DNA of 64,000 nucleotides from positions 531,004-595,003 of the forward strand of contig NZ_LT635544.1 of assembly GCF_900120125.1 (NCBI RefSeq). Direction: 5' to 3'. A program made the translations under genes and the position numbers. Every line of letters starts with the position of its first letter. The first letter of the stretch is position 1. This DNA is from Gemella massiliensis (GTDB taxonomy: Bacteria; Bacillota; Bacilli; Staphylococcales; Gemellaceae). The notes beneath the pieces are model-generated. The model saw nothing but the letters and a program-made list of their open reading frames with translations, had not been told where the DNA came from and did not search any database. Shown one piece after another: positions 35,376 through 44,916 of this stretch.

Positions 35376-38300
35376 ATGTTACTTAAAAATTTATTTGAAA
35401 TTGTAGATTTAAATTTTGATAAACGTTATAAAAATATAGGAATTTATGGTCATAATATTACTACAAAAGCATTACAAATTTTTAATGAATTTGAAAAAAA
35501 CAAAAAGATGACCATAGTATTCACTCAAGGGAAAGCGGAAGCAGAAGAAATTTTTTCATTAATAAGTGAGTTCGAAGAAGAAACTTATTTATATCCGGAA
35601 ATTGATGTGCTAAAACGTTTTGTAACTAAAAGTAATGATTTGATTCAAAATTCAATACAAGTGTTGGAAAATCTTGTAAATAATATTCCCAGCATTATTA
35701 TTATTCCGATAGAAGCAATATATAGAACTATAAAAAAACCGGAGGATTTTAAAAATAATAGTTTTGAAATTACACTTAATACCGTTATTTCTTTTGAAGA
35801 TCTTCAAAAAAGATTAGTTAATATGGGATATAATCGAGTTAATAGCGTTGATGTAGTCGGAGAATTTTCTAAACGTGGGAGTATTGTTGATGTATTTAGT
35901 CCGTTAAGTAATAATCCAATCAGGTTAGATTTTTTTGATGATGAATTAGACAGTATAAGAGAGTTTGATATTGTTACGCAAAAATCATTAAAAAAGCAGG
36001 AAAAAACCTATATTTATCCAACTAGCGATTTCTTTTTAACCAACAGAGAAAAAAATATGGTTATTAATAATATAGTGAAAAAATTGGACGACAAAGTTTT
36101 ACATAAAAAAGAAAATTATAAAGAAATTAGTGAGTACCTTAATCAAAAGATAGAGCTATATCAGGCAACAAATGATTTTAGTGAATTAGAAAATTTTTCA
36201 AATTTAATTTATGATAAAACATACAGTGTAATAGATTACCTACCCGAGGATAGTATAATTTTCTTTGATAATTATAATAAAATAGTAGAAAAACAAGAAA
36301 ATCTTAAAGAATATTTTTTGGTAAATTTATCGGAGATGAATAGAAATTATATTTTTCAAGATATTATTGATAATATTGCTTTCGAAAAATTATTAAATAT
36401 TAATACAACGAAGTATTATCTGTCAAATTTAAAGTTAAGTGATAAAATAATTGAAAAAAATTATAATTTAGATGTTATAGATTTGACTTATTACGCAAAT
36501 GAAGAGTTTTTAGTTAAAGAAATTAGAGAAAAATTAAATAATAAATATAAGGTTATTATTTCTTTGAATAATCAAAAACAAAAAAATTATATAGAAAAAA
36601 TACTTTTTGATAATCACTTTTATGATGATATTTACTATGGAATAAAAGAAGGTAAGATATTTGTAGATATAAATAAATTTAATCTGAAAGGTTTTGAAGA
36701 TAGTAAAGATAAAATATTATTACTTACACCTTATGAACTTTTTGTAAAAGAAGGTAAGAAAAAACGTAGAATCAATTTCAAATATAAAAATTCTGAAAAA
36801 ATAAGAAATTACCAAGAATTAAATATTGGGGATTATATTGTTCATGTAAGTCATGGGATAGGATTATATAAAGGTATAGAAAATGTTGAAGTCGGTGGCG
36901 TGTACAAAGATTTTTTAAAAATAATTTATGATGGTGGAGATATAATTTATGTTGATATTCATAATATGAATTATATCCAGAAATATACAGCCTCTACTGA
37001 TAATAGAAAGCCGGCATTAAATAAACTTGGTACTAAAAAATGGCAACAAGTTAAGTCAAAAGTTAAAAAAGAAATTGAAGATATTTCAGAAGATTTAATA
37101 AAATTATATATTAAACGAGAATTAAATAAAGGTTATGCTTTTAGTTTAGATAGCATTGAACAAGGTGAGTTTGAGGCTGATTTTAATTTTATTCCGACTG
37201 ACGATCAAATAAAAGCAACGGAAGAAATAAAACGGGATATGGAAAAAGAGCGTCCTATGGATAGACTTTTGTGTGGTGATGTTGGATTTGGGAAGACGGA
37301 AGTTGCTATGCGGACAGCGTTTAAAGCGGTTATGGACAATAAGCAAGTTGCTATTTTAGTTCCGACAACTTTGTTGGCTGAGCAACATTATGAAAATTTT
37401 GTTACAAGATTTGAAAACTTTCCAATTAATATTGAAGTTGTAAGTAGGTTTAATACAATCAAAGATATAACCCGAATTGTTAAAAGACTTGAAGAGGGGC
37501 AGATTGATATTATAATAGGCACGCATAAACTTCTTAACGATAAATTTAAGTATCGTGATTTAGGGTTATTAATAATAGACGAAGAACAACGTTTTGGCGT
37601 AAAACATAAGGAAAAAATAAAATATTTGAAAAATACGGTTGATGTACTAACTCTAAGTGCAACCCCTATACCAAGGACATTACATACGAGCTTAATAGGA
37701 ATAAGGGATTTGTCGGTAATAGAAACACCTCCGAGAGAACGTCAGCCCATTCAAACTTTTGTTGCAGCTGAAAATAAAATGATAATAAAAGAGGCGATTT
37801 TGAATGAAGTGGCACGAGGAGGTCAAATTTTTTACGTTTATAATAGGGTAGAAACTATTGATGAAAAATATCTTGAACTAAAAGAAATGCTTCCGGATGT
37901 AAATATCGCTTTTGCACATGGAAGAATGAGTCAAAAAGAATTGGAAAATATAATGGCAGATGTTATCGATAAAAAATACGATGTTTTAATAACAACTACT
38001 ATAATAGAAACAGGTATTGATATTCCGAATGTTAATACTTTAATAGTAGAAGATGCGGACAAATTTGGGTTAAGTCAACTATATCAATTGCGTGGACGAG
38101 TAGGAAGAAGTACACGAGAAGCATATGCTTATTTAATGTACAAACCTTTTAAATCCTTAACAGAATCTTCAGAAAAACGGTTATCAGCGATAAAAAACTT
38201 TACAACATTAGGTAGCGGTTTTAAAATAGCTATGCAAGACTTATCGATCAGAGGTGCCGGAGATGTACTGGGGGGACGGCAACACGGCTTTATTGATTCG

Positions 38301-38936
38301 GTAGGTTATACACTATACTCGCAAATGCTGGAGCAGGAACTTATGTTGAAAAAAGAAATATTAGAACCGATTTTATCCCGAGATAAAAATCAAGATATTG
38401 CATACTATAAAAATATTATAAAAGAAACAGCTCCAAAAATTAAAACAGATATATTTGAAGTAGAAAAGGATAATGTAGAAATAAAATTAAACGTTGATGC
38501 TTTTATTCCTAAAGAATATATTAATAGTGACGGAGATAAAATTGATTTTTATAAACGATTAAACAATGCAAAAACATTTGAAGAAATAGAAGTAGTGGTA
38601 GAAGATTTAATTGATAGATTTTCAGATTTCGGAAGTGAAGTGGAAAATCTTATTGATATATGTTATCTTCGTATAATAGCTAAAGATACTTATGTAGAAA
38701 GTATAAAAGAGCTCGCTAATAAGGTAGTGATTACCTTTAATAAAGATATTTTTAATAGTTTGAACGGTAAGGAGTTATTTACGGCATTAAACGTATATAG
38801 AGATGTTAAAATTGTTGCAAAAGATGGTTTCTATTTAGAAGTTGATAAAAAAGATAATTATAATATTAGACGTCTTACAAAGCTGCTAAGAATAGTAAAT
38901 GATAATTTAATAAAGGAAAAAGAAGATGAAAAATAG
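35376..38936 (+). CDS. mfd: transcription-repair coupling factor Mfd
   Basis: Removes stalled RNA polymerase from damaged template and recruits UvrA. 1186 aa from the ATG at 35376, which follows AAAGGAGG; a frame-extending ATG at 35340 would add 12 residues. In order: UvrB-like domain (about 1-330), the RNA polymerase-interacting domain with YIVHVSHGIGLYKGIENVEV, translocase motifs GDVGFGKTE, DEEQRFG and SATPIPRTL, the TRG region GSGFKIAMQDLSIRGAGDVL, and the UvrA-blocking C-terminal domain. It overlaps tag by 11 bases. Confidence 0.96.
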   Translation: MLLKNLFEIVDLNFDKRYKNIGIYGHNITTKALQIFNEFEKNKKMTIVFTQGKAEAEEIFSLISEFEEETYLYPEIDVLKRFVTKSNDLIQNSIQVLENLVNNIPSIIIIPIEAIYRTIKKPEDFKNNSFEITLNTVISFEDLQKRLVNMGYNRVNSVDVVGEFSKRGSIVDVFSPLSNNPIRLDFFDDELDSIREFDIVTQKSLKKQEKTYIYPTSDFFLTNREKNMVINNIVKKLDDKVLHKKENYKEISEYLNQKIELYQATNDFSELENFSNLIYDKTYSVIDYLPEDSIIFFDNYNKIVEKQENLKEYFLVNLSEMNRNYIFQDIIDNIAFEKLLNINTTKYYLSNLKLSDKIIEKNYNLDVIDLTYYANEEFLVKEIREKLNNKYKVIISLNNQKQKNYIEKILFDNHFYDDIYYGIKEGKIFVDINKFNLKGFEDSKDKILLLTPYELFVKEGKKKRRINFKYKNSEKIRNYQELNIGDYIVHVSHGIGLYKGIENVEVGGVYKDFLKIIYDGGDIIYVDIHNMNYIQKYTASTDNRKPALNKLGTKKWQQVKSKVKKEIEDISEDLIKLYIKRELNKGYAFSLDSIEQGEFEADFNFIPTDDQIKATEEIKRDMEKERPMDRLLCGDVGFGKTEVAMRTAFKAVMDNKQVAILVPTTLLAEQHYENFVTRFENFPINIEVVSRFNTIKDITRIVKRLEEGQIDIIIGTHKLLNDKFKYRDLGLLIIDEEQRFGVKHKEKIKYLKNTVDVLTLSATPIPRTLHTSLIGIRDLSVIETPPRERQPIQTFVAAENKMIIKEAILNEVARGGQIFYVYNRVETIDEKYLELKEMLPDVNIAFAHGRMSQKELENIMADVIDKKYDVLITTTIIETGIDIPNVNTLIVEDADKFGLSQLYQLRGRVGRSTREAYAYLMYKPFKSLTESSEKRLSAIKNFTTLGSGFKIAMQDLSIRGAGDVLGGRQHGFIDSVGYTLYSQMLEQELMLKKEILEPILSRDKNQDIAYYKNIIKETAPKIKTDIFEVEKDNVEIKLNVDAFIPKEYINSDGDKIDFYKRLNNAKTFEEIEVVVEDLIDRFSDFGSEVENLIDICYLRIIAKDTYVESIKELANKVVITFNKDIFNSLNGKELFTALNVYRDVKIVAKDGFYLEVDKKDNYNIRRLTKLLRIVNDNLIKEKEDEK

Positions 38937-39492
38937 ATGTTTATGGGCGAAGAATGAATTAGATATTTTATATCATGATAATGAATGGTGTAGACCTACA
39001 CATAATGAAAGAGAATTTTTTGAATATTTGGTGTTAGAAGGAATGCAAGCAGGCCTTAGCTGGTCATTAATTTTAAAAAAACGAGAAAATTTTAAACGTG
39101 CTTTTAATAACTTTGATTATAAGATTTGTGCAAATTACTCAGATGAATATTTAGAAAATTTACGTCAGGATGAAAGTATAATTAGAAATAAATTAAAAAT
39201 TTACAGTGTTAGAAAAAATGCTAGAGCATTTTTAGAAATACAAAAAGAATTTGGAACTTTTGATAATTATATTTGGAAATTTTCAGATTATAAAACAATA
39301 CAAAATAATTTTAACAATAGTAGTGAAGTGCCGAGCACCAGTGATTTATCGGATAAGATTAGTAGAGATATGAAAAAACGTGGTTTTACTTTTGTCGGAA
39401 GTACGATTATTTACAGTTTTATGCAGGCTATAGGAATGTTAAATGATCATACTGGAGAGTGTTTTTGTTATAAAGAATGCAGTAAAAATTAG
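38926..39492 (+). CDS. tag: DNA-3-methyladenine glycosylase I
   Basis: Base-excision enzyme that removes 3-methyladenine. 188 aa, with RCLWAKNELDILYHDNEWCRP at the start and FFEYLVLEGMQAGLSWSLIL after it. The zinc-binding residues Cys3 and His16 in the N-terminal part match His and Cys in LNDHTGECFCY near the C-terminus. The start overlaps the mfd end, so the two repair genes are translationally linked. Confidence 0.94.
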   Translation: MKNRCLWAKNELDILYHDNEWCRPTHNEREFFEYLVLEGMQAGLSWSLILKKRENFKRAFNNFDYKICANYSDEYLENLRQDESIIRNKLKIYSVRKNARAFLEIQKEFGTFDNYIWKFSDYKTIQNNFNNSSEVPSTSDLSDKISRDMKKRGFTFVGSTIIYSFMQAIGMLNDHTGECFCYKECSKN

Positions 39493-39586
39493 AAAGCAAA
39501 TTAGAATTAATTTTAGAAAAAGTTAAACATATAAGTAAAAATTAGGTACAATTTTCCATTTAAAATATTTATTGCTAATTTACTGT

Positions 39587-39595
39587 TTATCCACA
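39587..39595 (+). other. single consensus DnaA box
   Basis: TTATCCACA is a perfect match to the DnaA box. It is alone in this gap and not next to dnaA or dnaN, so it is not an origin; it may be chance or a minor DnaA site. Confidence 0.3.
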
Positions 39596-39711
39596 TATAC
39601 TGATTATTTTATTTAGTTATTAGATATTTATTAATACTTTTTAACTTTACATTATCGAAATAAGAAAGTATAATGGATAAGTATTTGAAATAGGTGATTG
39701 GATAAATTTTA

Positions 39712-40242
39712 ATGAACAAAAGAATTGTACGAATTGAAAATATAAGTAATGGGAAACAATACAAGGAATTGTTTTATGCTGAAATAAAAAAAATAAAAGC
39801 AATTCCCAAAATGCCTAGCTGTGAGTTTAAACATATCGGAGCAACCAGTATGACAAATGTATTAGGAGAAAATATTGTCGATATTTTGGTCATAGTAGAA
39901 AATTTACATGAAATAACAACTTTTGATGAAAAGAGATTAAATAATATAAATTATCATAGAATAGCTCACAATAGCATCAAGGGTGTTATAAAATATGCAC
40001 GTCTTACTGATTATTTTAGTATGAATTACGATGTTGTTTTATATGTCGTTCAAAGAAATACGAATATTTATAACGATTTTTTGAAAAGTATAGAATTACT
40101 TTCTTATGATAATATAAAAGTAGAGTATAATGACTTTAAGAAAAGATGTTTAGAATTATCATTTAAAGAGTATTCAAATGAAAAAGCAAAATTTATTGGT
40201 GAAATTTTAAAGAAGGTTAGAGTAGATGATAGAAGTAGATAA
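39712..40242 (+). CDS. GrpB-like (UPF0157) nucleotidyltransferase-superfamily protein
   Basis: 176-aa protein that resembles the GrpB/UPF0157 family: FKHIGATSMTNVLGENIVDILVIV corresponds to the family core (HIGSTSVPGLxAKPxIDIxV), and the C-terminal KRCLELSFKEYSNEKAKFIGEIL corresponds to the helix ending in Y-x-x-x-K-x-x-F-I. The usual Ala-Lys-Pro is Gly-Glu-Asn here, and the family is divergent overall, so activity is uncertain. No function is established. It overlaps murB by 17 bases. Confidence 0.7.
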   Translation: MNKRIVRIENISNGKQYKELFYAEIKKIKAIPKMPSCEFKHIGATSMTNVLGENIVDILVIVENLHEITTFDEKRLNNINYHRIAHNSIKGVIKYARLTDYFSMNYDVVLYVVQRNTNIYNDFLKSIELLSYDNIKVEYNDFKKRCLELSFKEYSNEKAKFIGEILKKVRVDDRSR

Positions 40243-41125
40243 ATTAAGAAAATTATTAAGTGATAGTGAAGTATTGGAAAATGAACCTTTAAGGAAGTAT
40301 AGCTTTACAAAAACCGGAGGAAATGCTCAAATACTTGTAAAAGTAAAAAGTGAGAAAGACTTTCAAAATGTTATTCGCTTCAGTAACAAAAATAAAGTAG
40401 AGTTAACTGTTCTTGGAAACGGTTCTAATGTTCTTATTTCTGATAACGGAATAAAAGGTATAGTCGTTATAACTAGTGAAATGACTGCTATAGAGCTACA
40501 TAATGATATAATATCATGTTATGCTGGTGTAACTTTAAAAGAACTTACAGATTTTTGTATAAAAAACTCATTGACAAATTTAGAATTTTCGTGTGGAATA
40601 CCCGGTAGCATAGGAGGCGCAATATTTATGAATGCGGGAGCCTATGGTGGTGAAATGAAAGATGTTGTTTTAAAGGTAGAAGTTTTTGATAGAAACGGTA
40701 ATAAAAAAGTTTATTCAAATAATGAAATGAATTTTAGTTATCGACATTCTACTATTCAAGAAACAAAAGAAATTATTTCAAAAGTATATTTTAAAATGAC
40801 TAAAGGTAATAAAGATGATATAATCGCCAAAGTTGATGAATTGAATAAGTTAAGAGGTGAAAAACAACCGCTCGAATATCCTTCATGCGGTTCAGTATTT
40901 AAGAGACCGGTTGGTTACTTTGCAGGGAAGTTAATTCAAGATGCAAATTTACAGGGGGTAACTGTCGGCGGGGCACAAGTGTCTAAAAAACATGCAGGTT
41001 TTATGGTGAATATCGGTAATGCAACTTGTGAAGATTATAAAAATTTAATAAAAAAAGTTCAAGAAGAAGTTCTAAAAAATTCCGGTGTTAAATTGGAATG
41101 TGAAGTGAAAATTTTAGGAGAATAG
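40226..41125 (+). CDS. murB: UDP-N-acetylenolpyruvoylglucosamine reductase
   Basis: FAD enzyme that reduces UDP-GlcNAc-enolpyruvate to UDP-MurNAc in peptidoglycan precursor synthesis. 299 aa, the Bacillus (type II) form. FAD-binding motif LGNGSNVLISD, then SCGIPGSIGGAIFMNAGAYG, SYRHS and the catalytic Ser region PSCGSVFKRP; the end carries LIQDANLQGVTVGGAQVSKKHAGFMVN. The start codon lies inside the end of the GrpB-like gene, with GAAGG upstream. Confidence 0.95.
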   Translation: MIEVDKLRKLLSDSEVLENEPLRKYSFTKTGGNAQILVKVKSEKDFQNVIRFSNKNKVELTVLGNGSNVLISDNGIKGIVVITSEMTAIELHNDIISCYAGVTLKELTDFCIKNSLTNLEFSCGIPGSIGGAIFMNAGAYGGEMKDVVLKVEVFDRNGNKKVYSNNEMNFSYRHSTIQETKEIISKVYFKMTKGNKDDIIAKVDELNKLRGEKQPLEYPSCGSVFKRPVGYFAGKLIQDANLQGVTVGGAQVSKKHAGFMVNIGNATCEDYKNLIKKVQEEVLKNSGVKLECEVKILGE

Positions 41126-41127
41126 GT

Positions 41128-41166
41128 AAAAGAGTTAGTCCTTTTTTAAAATGACTAACTCTTTTT
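41128..41166 (+). terminator. Rho-independent terminator after murB
   Basis: AAAAGAGTTAGTC and GACTAACTCTTTT form a 13-bp perfect stem with a T-rich tail. Confidence 0.9.
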
Positions 41167-41224
41167 GTAATGCAGTTGAATACAAAGTGAAGTTATGTTT
41201 TATTAATTTTATTTGATATAGATT

Positions 41225-41543
41225 TTATCCTTTATTTTTGTTTCTCGGAGCGGGTAATTCATAAAACATAACATCAAACAATCCTGATAAATATTCTTTA
41301 TTATCTACGTTATCTACTAATATCATTTTTTCCATTAGCATATGGTAATTTATATTTTAATTTTCCATATAATTTATAGCCGATTTTATGGGTTTAACGA
41401 GCAATCTGTCATCATATATTCCGCCAACAATTTTATCTTTGTAATACAAAATATACTCACCCATCATTTCACGATATTTTATATTTTCCAGTGATGATAA
41501 CTGTTCTAAAATAAAATTCAAATATTTTTTGCCGGAAGCTGTA
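41225..41543 (-). pseudogene. TfoX N-terminal-domain family protein, decayed
   Basis: Read on the minus strand, this stretch encodes ASGKKYLNFILEQLSSLENI, then KYREMMGEYILYYKDKIVGG and IYDDRLLVKPIKSAINYMEN, a clear TfoX N-terminal domain. It is then interrupted by a stop. KYKLPYANGK follows in another frame, and MILVDNVDNKEYLSGLFDVM returns in the first frame before the stop at 41225. No start codon precedes the first part: ACA stands where ATG would be expected. At least two frameshifts and a lost start make it a true pseudogene. It lies just downstream of rarA. Confidence 0.82.
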
Positions 41544-41567
41544 TTATTATCTCAACTTTCTAATTTT

Positions 41568-42815
41568 TTATTTGGAATTATCTACAAATTTTTTATATTG
41601 TGCCAGATTTTGTTCATTTTTATTATTTAATTTTGGAGAATAAAATTCTGCACCTACTAAGTTATCAGGTAAGTATTGCTGTTTAATATATCCATTAGGA
41701 GAGTTGTGTGGATATTTGTATCCTACGCCATGACCTAACTTTTCAGCTCCGCTGTAGTGATTATCTTTTAAGTGTGTAGGAATAACAAATTTTGGATTAT
41801 TTTTAATTTCTGTTAGTGCATTATCAATTGCTGTGATAGCACTATTTGATTTTATTGACAGTGCTAATTGAATAACAGCATTGGCAAGAGGAATACGTGC
41901 TTCAGGAAGCCCAAGCATTTTTGCACTTTCTATAGCAGAGTGAACAAATGCACCGATATTAGGATTGGCAAGCCCAACATCTTCATAAGCGATAACGGTC
42001 ATTCTACGATAAATAGTATCTAAGTCACCGCTATCGATTAATAAGGCTAAGTAATATAGAGATGCTTGAACATCACTACCACGAATTGATTTTTGAAAGG
42101 CACTTATTATATCATAAAAACTATCTCCGTCAGCGTCATAATGGGTATTATGTCCCAAAGAAAGATTTAAAAGATCTTCTTTAGTTATATGAGAGTTTTC
42201 ATCAGACAGATTATATAGTATTTCTAATACATTTAAAGAAAATCGTAAATCTCCGGCGGAATTAAGTGAGATAGTTCTAAAAACATTATCATCTATATTA
42301 AGATTTTTAGAAAATAATTCTCTATCTGCTGATATTTTTTTTAAATGATTATAAATATTTTCTTCAGAAATCGGATTTAATTCAAAAATAATTAGACGGG
42401 AGCGAATTGCAGGATTAACAGTATGATAAGGGTTATTGGTGGTACAACCAATAACATAAATATTGTCATACTCAATTTCCGGTAAGAGTATATCTTGCAT
42501 CGGTTTGGTAAGTCTATGAAATTCATCTAATAGCAAAATAACTTTTTTAAAACGTTTTGATTCTTCAATAACGGTTGTCAAATCTTTTTTTGTGCAATTC
42601 ACAGCATTAAGTATTTTGAATTTATAGTCAAGTTCGTTTGCTAGAGCAGAAGCGATAGATGTCTTCCCGGTTCCGGGTGGGCCGTATAAGATAAAAGAGA
42701 ACATCTTTTTGCTGTCAACTATTTTAGTGAGAACTTTATTTTCCCCAATAAGATGACTCTGACCTATTATGTCATTAATTTTTTGGGGGCGTAGTTTATT
42801 TATTAATGTTTGCAT
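41568..42815 (-). CDS. rarA: replication-associated recombination protein A (AAA+ ATPase)
   Basis: RarA/MgsA clamp-loader-like ATPase that works at stalled replication forks. 415 aa. Walker A YGPPGTGKTSIA, Walker B LLLDEFHR, sensor 1 TTNNP and the arginine-finger region AIRSRL are all visible. The conserved C-terminal tetramerisation region holds DVQASLYYLA, YEDVGLANP and HYSGAEKLGHGVGYKYPHN. A GGAGG site precedes the ATG on the minus strand. Confidence 0.94.
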   Translation of the reverse strand: MQTLINKLRPQKINDIIGQSHLIGENKVLTKIVDSKKMFSFILYGPPGTGKTSIASALANELDYKFKILNAVNCTKKDLTTVIEESKRFKKVILLLDEFHRLTKPMQDILLPEIEYDNIYVIGCTTNNPYHTVNPAIRSRLIIFELNPISEENIYNHLKKISADRELFSKNLNIDDNVFRTISLNSAGDLRFSLNVLEILYNLSDENSHITKEDLLNLSLGHNTHYDADGDSFYDIISAFQKSIRGSDVQASLYYLALLIDSGDLDTIYRRMTVIAYEDVGLANPNIGAFVHSAIESAKMLGLPEARIPLANAVIQLALSIKSNSAITAIDNALTEIKNNPKFVIPTHLKDNHYSGAEKLGHGVGYKYPHNSPNGYIKQQYLPDNLVGAEFYSPKLNNKNEQNLAQYKKFVDNSK

Positions 42816-42869
42816 AAGAAACCTCCAAATAAATAGTTAAGATAATTATAGCATAAAAATTAATAAAGT

Positions 42870-42898
42870 TTTACATATTTTAAAAATTATGATAGAAT
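42870..42898 (+). promoter_or_regulatory. promoter of the tmRNA gene
   Basis: TTTACA (42870-42875) and TAGAAT (42893-42898) with 17-base spacing; predicted start near 42905, just before the mature 5' end. Confidence 0.8.
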
Positions 42899-42912
42899 AA
42901 TAGCATCAGTTA

Positions 42913-43268
42913 GGGGATGTTTAGGATTCGACAGGGATACTGGTCTTCTTGGCGGCATGTAGGAGGGTTGACTTCTTTAACAACACACTCAGTTAAATAT
43001 AACTGGCGAAAAAACAAATTACGCTTTAGCAGCTTAATAGGCTAAAGGCTGGTTACTTTGTTCGACTGCGGCAATGTTAATCGGTTCATTAAATAGCAGT
43101 CTACGAATATACTTTTCCGTTTGTAAAGTTTATTAAGAGATAAATCAAACTCGTTTTCTATTGCCTGTTTATCGGCTTATGTAGAAAATTAAATTCAATA
43201 GATAAACTAAACATGTAGAAACTAAGGGGAGGTGTTTTTGGACGCGGGTTCAAATCCCGCCATCTCCA
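42913..43268 (+). ncRNA. ssrA: transfer-messenger RNA
   Basis: The 5' end GGGGATGTTTAGGATTCGAC and the 3' end GGACGCGGGTTCAAATCCCG followed by CCATCTCCA form the tRNA-like domain; acceptor GGGGATG pairs with CATCTCC. The tag frame runs from 43005 to 43037: GGC GAA AAA ACA AAT TAC GCT TTA GCA GCT TAA, giving (A)GEKTNYALAA. CCA is not encoded. It rescues stalled ribosomes with SmpB and marks the peptide for proteolysis. Confidence 0.97.
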
Positions 43269-43286
43269 TATCTAAAAAATTATACG

Positions 43287-43345
43287 GAGCGACTCGAAAA
43301 AATCAATTTTTAATGAAATCACGATTTTTGAGTCGCTCTCTTTTT
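43287..43345 (+). terminator. Rho-independent terminator of the tmRNA gene
   Basis: GAGCGACTCGAAAAAATC (43287-43304) pairs with GATTTTTGAGTCGCTC (43323-43338), followed by CTTTTT. Confidence 0.9.
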
Positions 43346-43480
43346 ATCTTTTAACTTTATATTATAAGTTATTGTCGGATATTATTTATGTTAGTTATAA
43401 TATTATTAGGATTTTAAGTGTAAAATTTATATAAATAGACAATACGTTAGATTAATACAGTTTGTGTAAATTTGAAAATG

Positions 43481-43509
43481 TTTACTAGAAAAATAAATTA
43501 TGCTATAAT
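43481..43509 (+). promoter_or_regulatory. promoter of the MBL-nfeD-floA run
   Basis: TTTACT (43481-43486) and TATAAT (43504-43509), 17 bases apart and with a TG extension, 30 bases before the first gene of the run. Confidence 0.8.
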
Positions 43510-43539
43510 AAGGTTATCATTTCAAGGAAGTAAACAGGT

Positions 43540-44259
43540 ATGTTAATAAAATTTTCAGATAGAATATATTACTCGAAACAAAGGTATATGTATTTAGAAC
43601 CTGCACTTGGCTATATAAGAGGAGATAACTTTTCCGTGATGATAGATGCAGGAAACGGTCCAAAGCAGGTGAAAGAATTTTTAAATGATTTAAAAAAAGA
43701 AAATTTACCAATGCCAAGTTACGTAATATTAACTCATCATCATTGGGATCATAGTTTCGGTGCAAGTTATTTGGATATGCCGGTTATTGCAACAACTAAG
43801 GCTAAAGAAGCTCTTATAGAGCTATCAAAACTTAGTTGGGATATTGCCAGCATTGAAAAAAGGGTGAAAAACGGAGCGGAAATAAGATATAGTGCAGATG
43901 TTTTTGAAAAAGTATATGAAAATTGTCAAGTAAAAATAAGGATACCTGATATTCCAAAATCCGGTGATATTATTATTAATATCGGAAATGATAAAATCAC
44001 TTGTTTATATAGTGATAATTCTCATTCTAATGATGCTTTTATTGTTTATGTTCCTGGTGAAAAAGTTTTATTTTTAGGTGATAGTCATGCCAAAAATTAT
44101 TACACAAAACCTATAAGTTATAATAAAGAAAAATTAAGAAATTACATTGACAAAATTCAAGGCTTAGATTTTGAGTTTGCTATACCGGGGCATGGAAATA
44201 TTTTTTCAAGAAAAGCACTGTTGGATTATTTAGAAAAAGAATATGATAAGCTGAGGTAA
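43540..44259 (+). CDS. metallo-beta-lactamase fold hydrolase
   Basis: 239 aa with an intact metal site: LTHHHWDHSFGAS (HxHxDH motif, about residues 66-71), a later conserved Asp in FLGDSHAKN, and the final His in IPGHGNIFS. The family includes glyoxalase II-like and lactonase-like enzymes; the substrate is unknown. It is the first of eight tightly spaced plus-strand genes that run through nfeD and floA to deoC. The gap from the tmRNA terminator to it is AT-rich. Confidence 0.87.
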   Translation: MLIKFSDRIYYSKQRYMYLEPALGYIRGDNFSVMIDAGNGPKQVKEFLNDLKKENLPMPSYVILTHHHWDHSFGASYLDMPVIATTKAKEALIELSKLSWDIASIEKRVKNGAEIRYSADVFEKVYENCQVKIRIPDIPKSGDIIINIGNDKITCLYSDNSHSNDAFIVYVPGEKVLFLGDSHAKNYYTKPISYNKEKLRNYIDKIQGLDFEFAIPGHGNIFSRKALLDYLEKEYDKLR

Positions 44260-44264
44260 TCAAA

Positions 44265-44891
44265 ATGGAAAATATGTATTTGTATCTTGATTGGATCCTT
44301 TTAATATTAATGTCACTTACATTTTGTCAACAATTATTTTCAAAGAAATTTAATCTTTATGGAATAATATCTATTCTTAGTTTGGCAGTTTATATAGCTT
44401 TACATTCATATAATACAGATATAAATATATTTGTTTTAGTGATGTTTTTAAGTGGAATAGCTCTTGTTGTTTTAGAAATGTTTGTTCCGGGCGGAATAAT
44501 AGGAACGATAGGAATTATAACTTTGATAAGTGCGATAATTTATATCAACAACGCTACTTATAGCGTTACATTTATTATGGTTATAGCGATAATATTATTT
44601 ATTGGTTTGTACATATTTAATAGACATATATTGAACAAAAAGTTAGTATTTTTAAATGCGTTAGTATTAAAGGATGCTATTACAACAAAAGACGGTTATG
44701 TAGCTATGGAAAGCAGAGCGGAATTACTTGGAAAAAGTTTAGTAGCATATACTGACTTAAGACCTGCCGGGACAGCTGTATTGAATGATGAAAAGTTTGA
44801 TGTGGTTACCGATGGAGATTTTATTAAAAAAGGTGATATTATTGAAGTTACGCATGTTGAAGGTATGCGTATCGTAGTGAGAAAAAAATAA
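44265..44891 (+). CDS. nfeD: NfeD family membrane protein
   Basis: 208 aa: four or five membrane spans in residues 8-118, including the VLEMFVPGGIIGTIGII motif that marks NfeD, and a C-terminal OB-fold domain (148-208; GKSLVAYTDLRPAGTAVLND then KGDIIEVTHVEGMRIVV). It lacks the N-terminal ClpP-like protease domain of long NfeD proteins. NfeD proteins are encoded with flotillin-like partners and are thought to act with them in membrane microdomains. It starts 5 bases after the MBL gene and is followed by floA. Confidence 0.9.
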   Translation: MENMYLYLDWILLILMSLTFCQQLFSKKFNLYGIISILSLAVYIALHSYNTDINIFVLVMFLSGIALVVLEMFVPGGIIGTIGIITLISAIIYINNATYSVTFIMVIAIILFIGLYIFNRHILNKKLVFLNALVLKDAITTKDGYVAMESRAELLGKSLVAYTDLRPAGTAVLNDEKFDVVTDGDFIKKGDIIEVTHVEGMRIVVRKK

Positions 44892-44916
44892 TTTTATAAT
44901 ATAAGGAGGGCGTATT

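Noticed and set aside
39587..39595. Replication origin suggested by a DnaA box
   Set aside because: There is only one box, no dnaA or dnaN, and no AT-rich unwinding cluster with further boxes.
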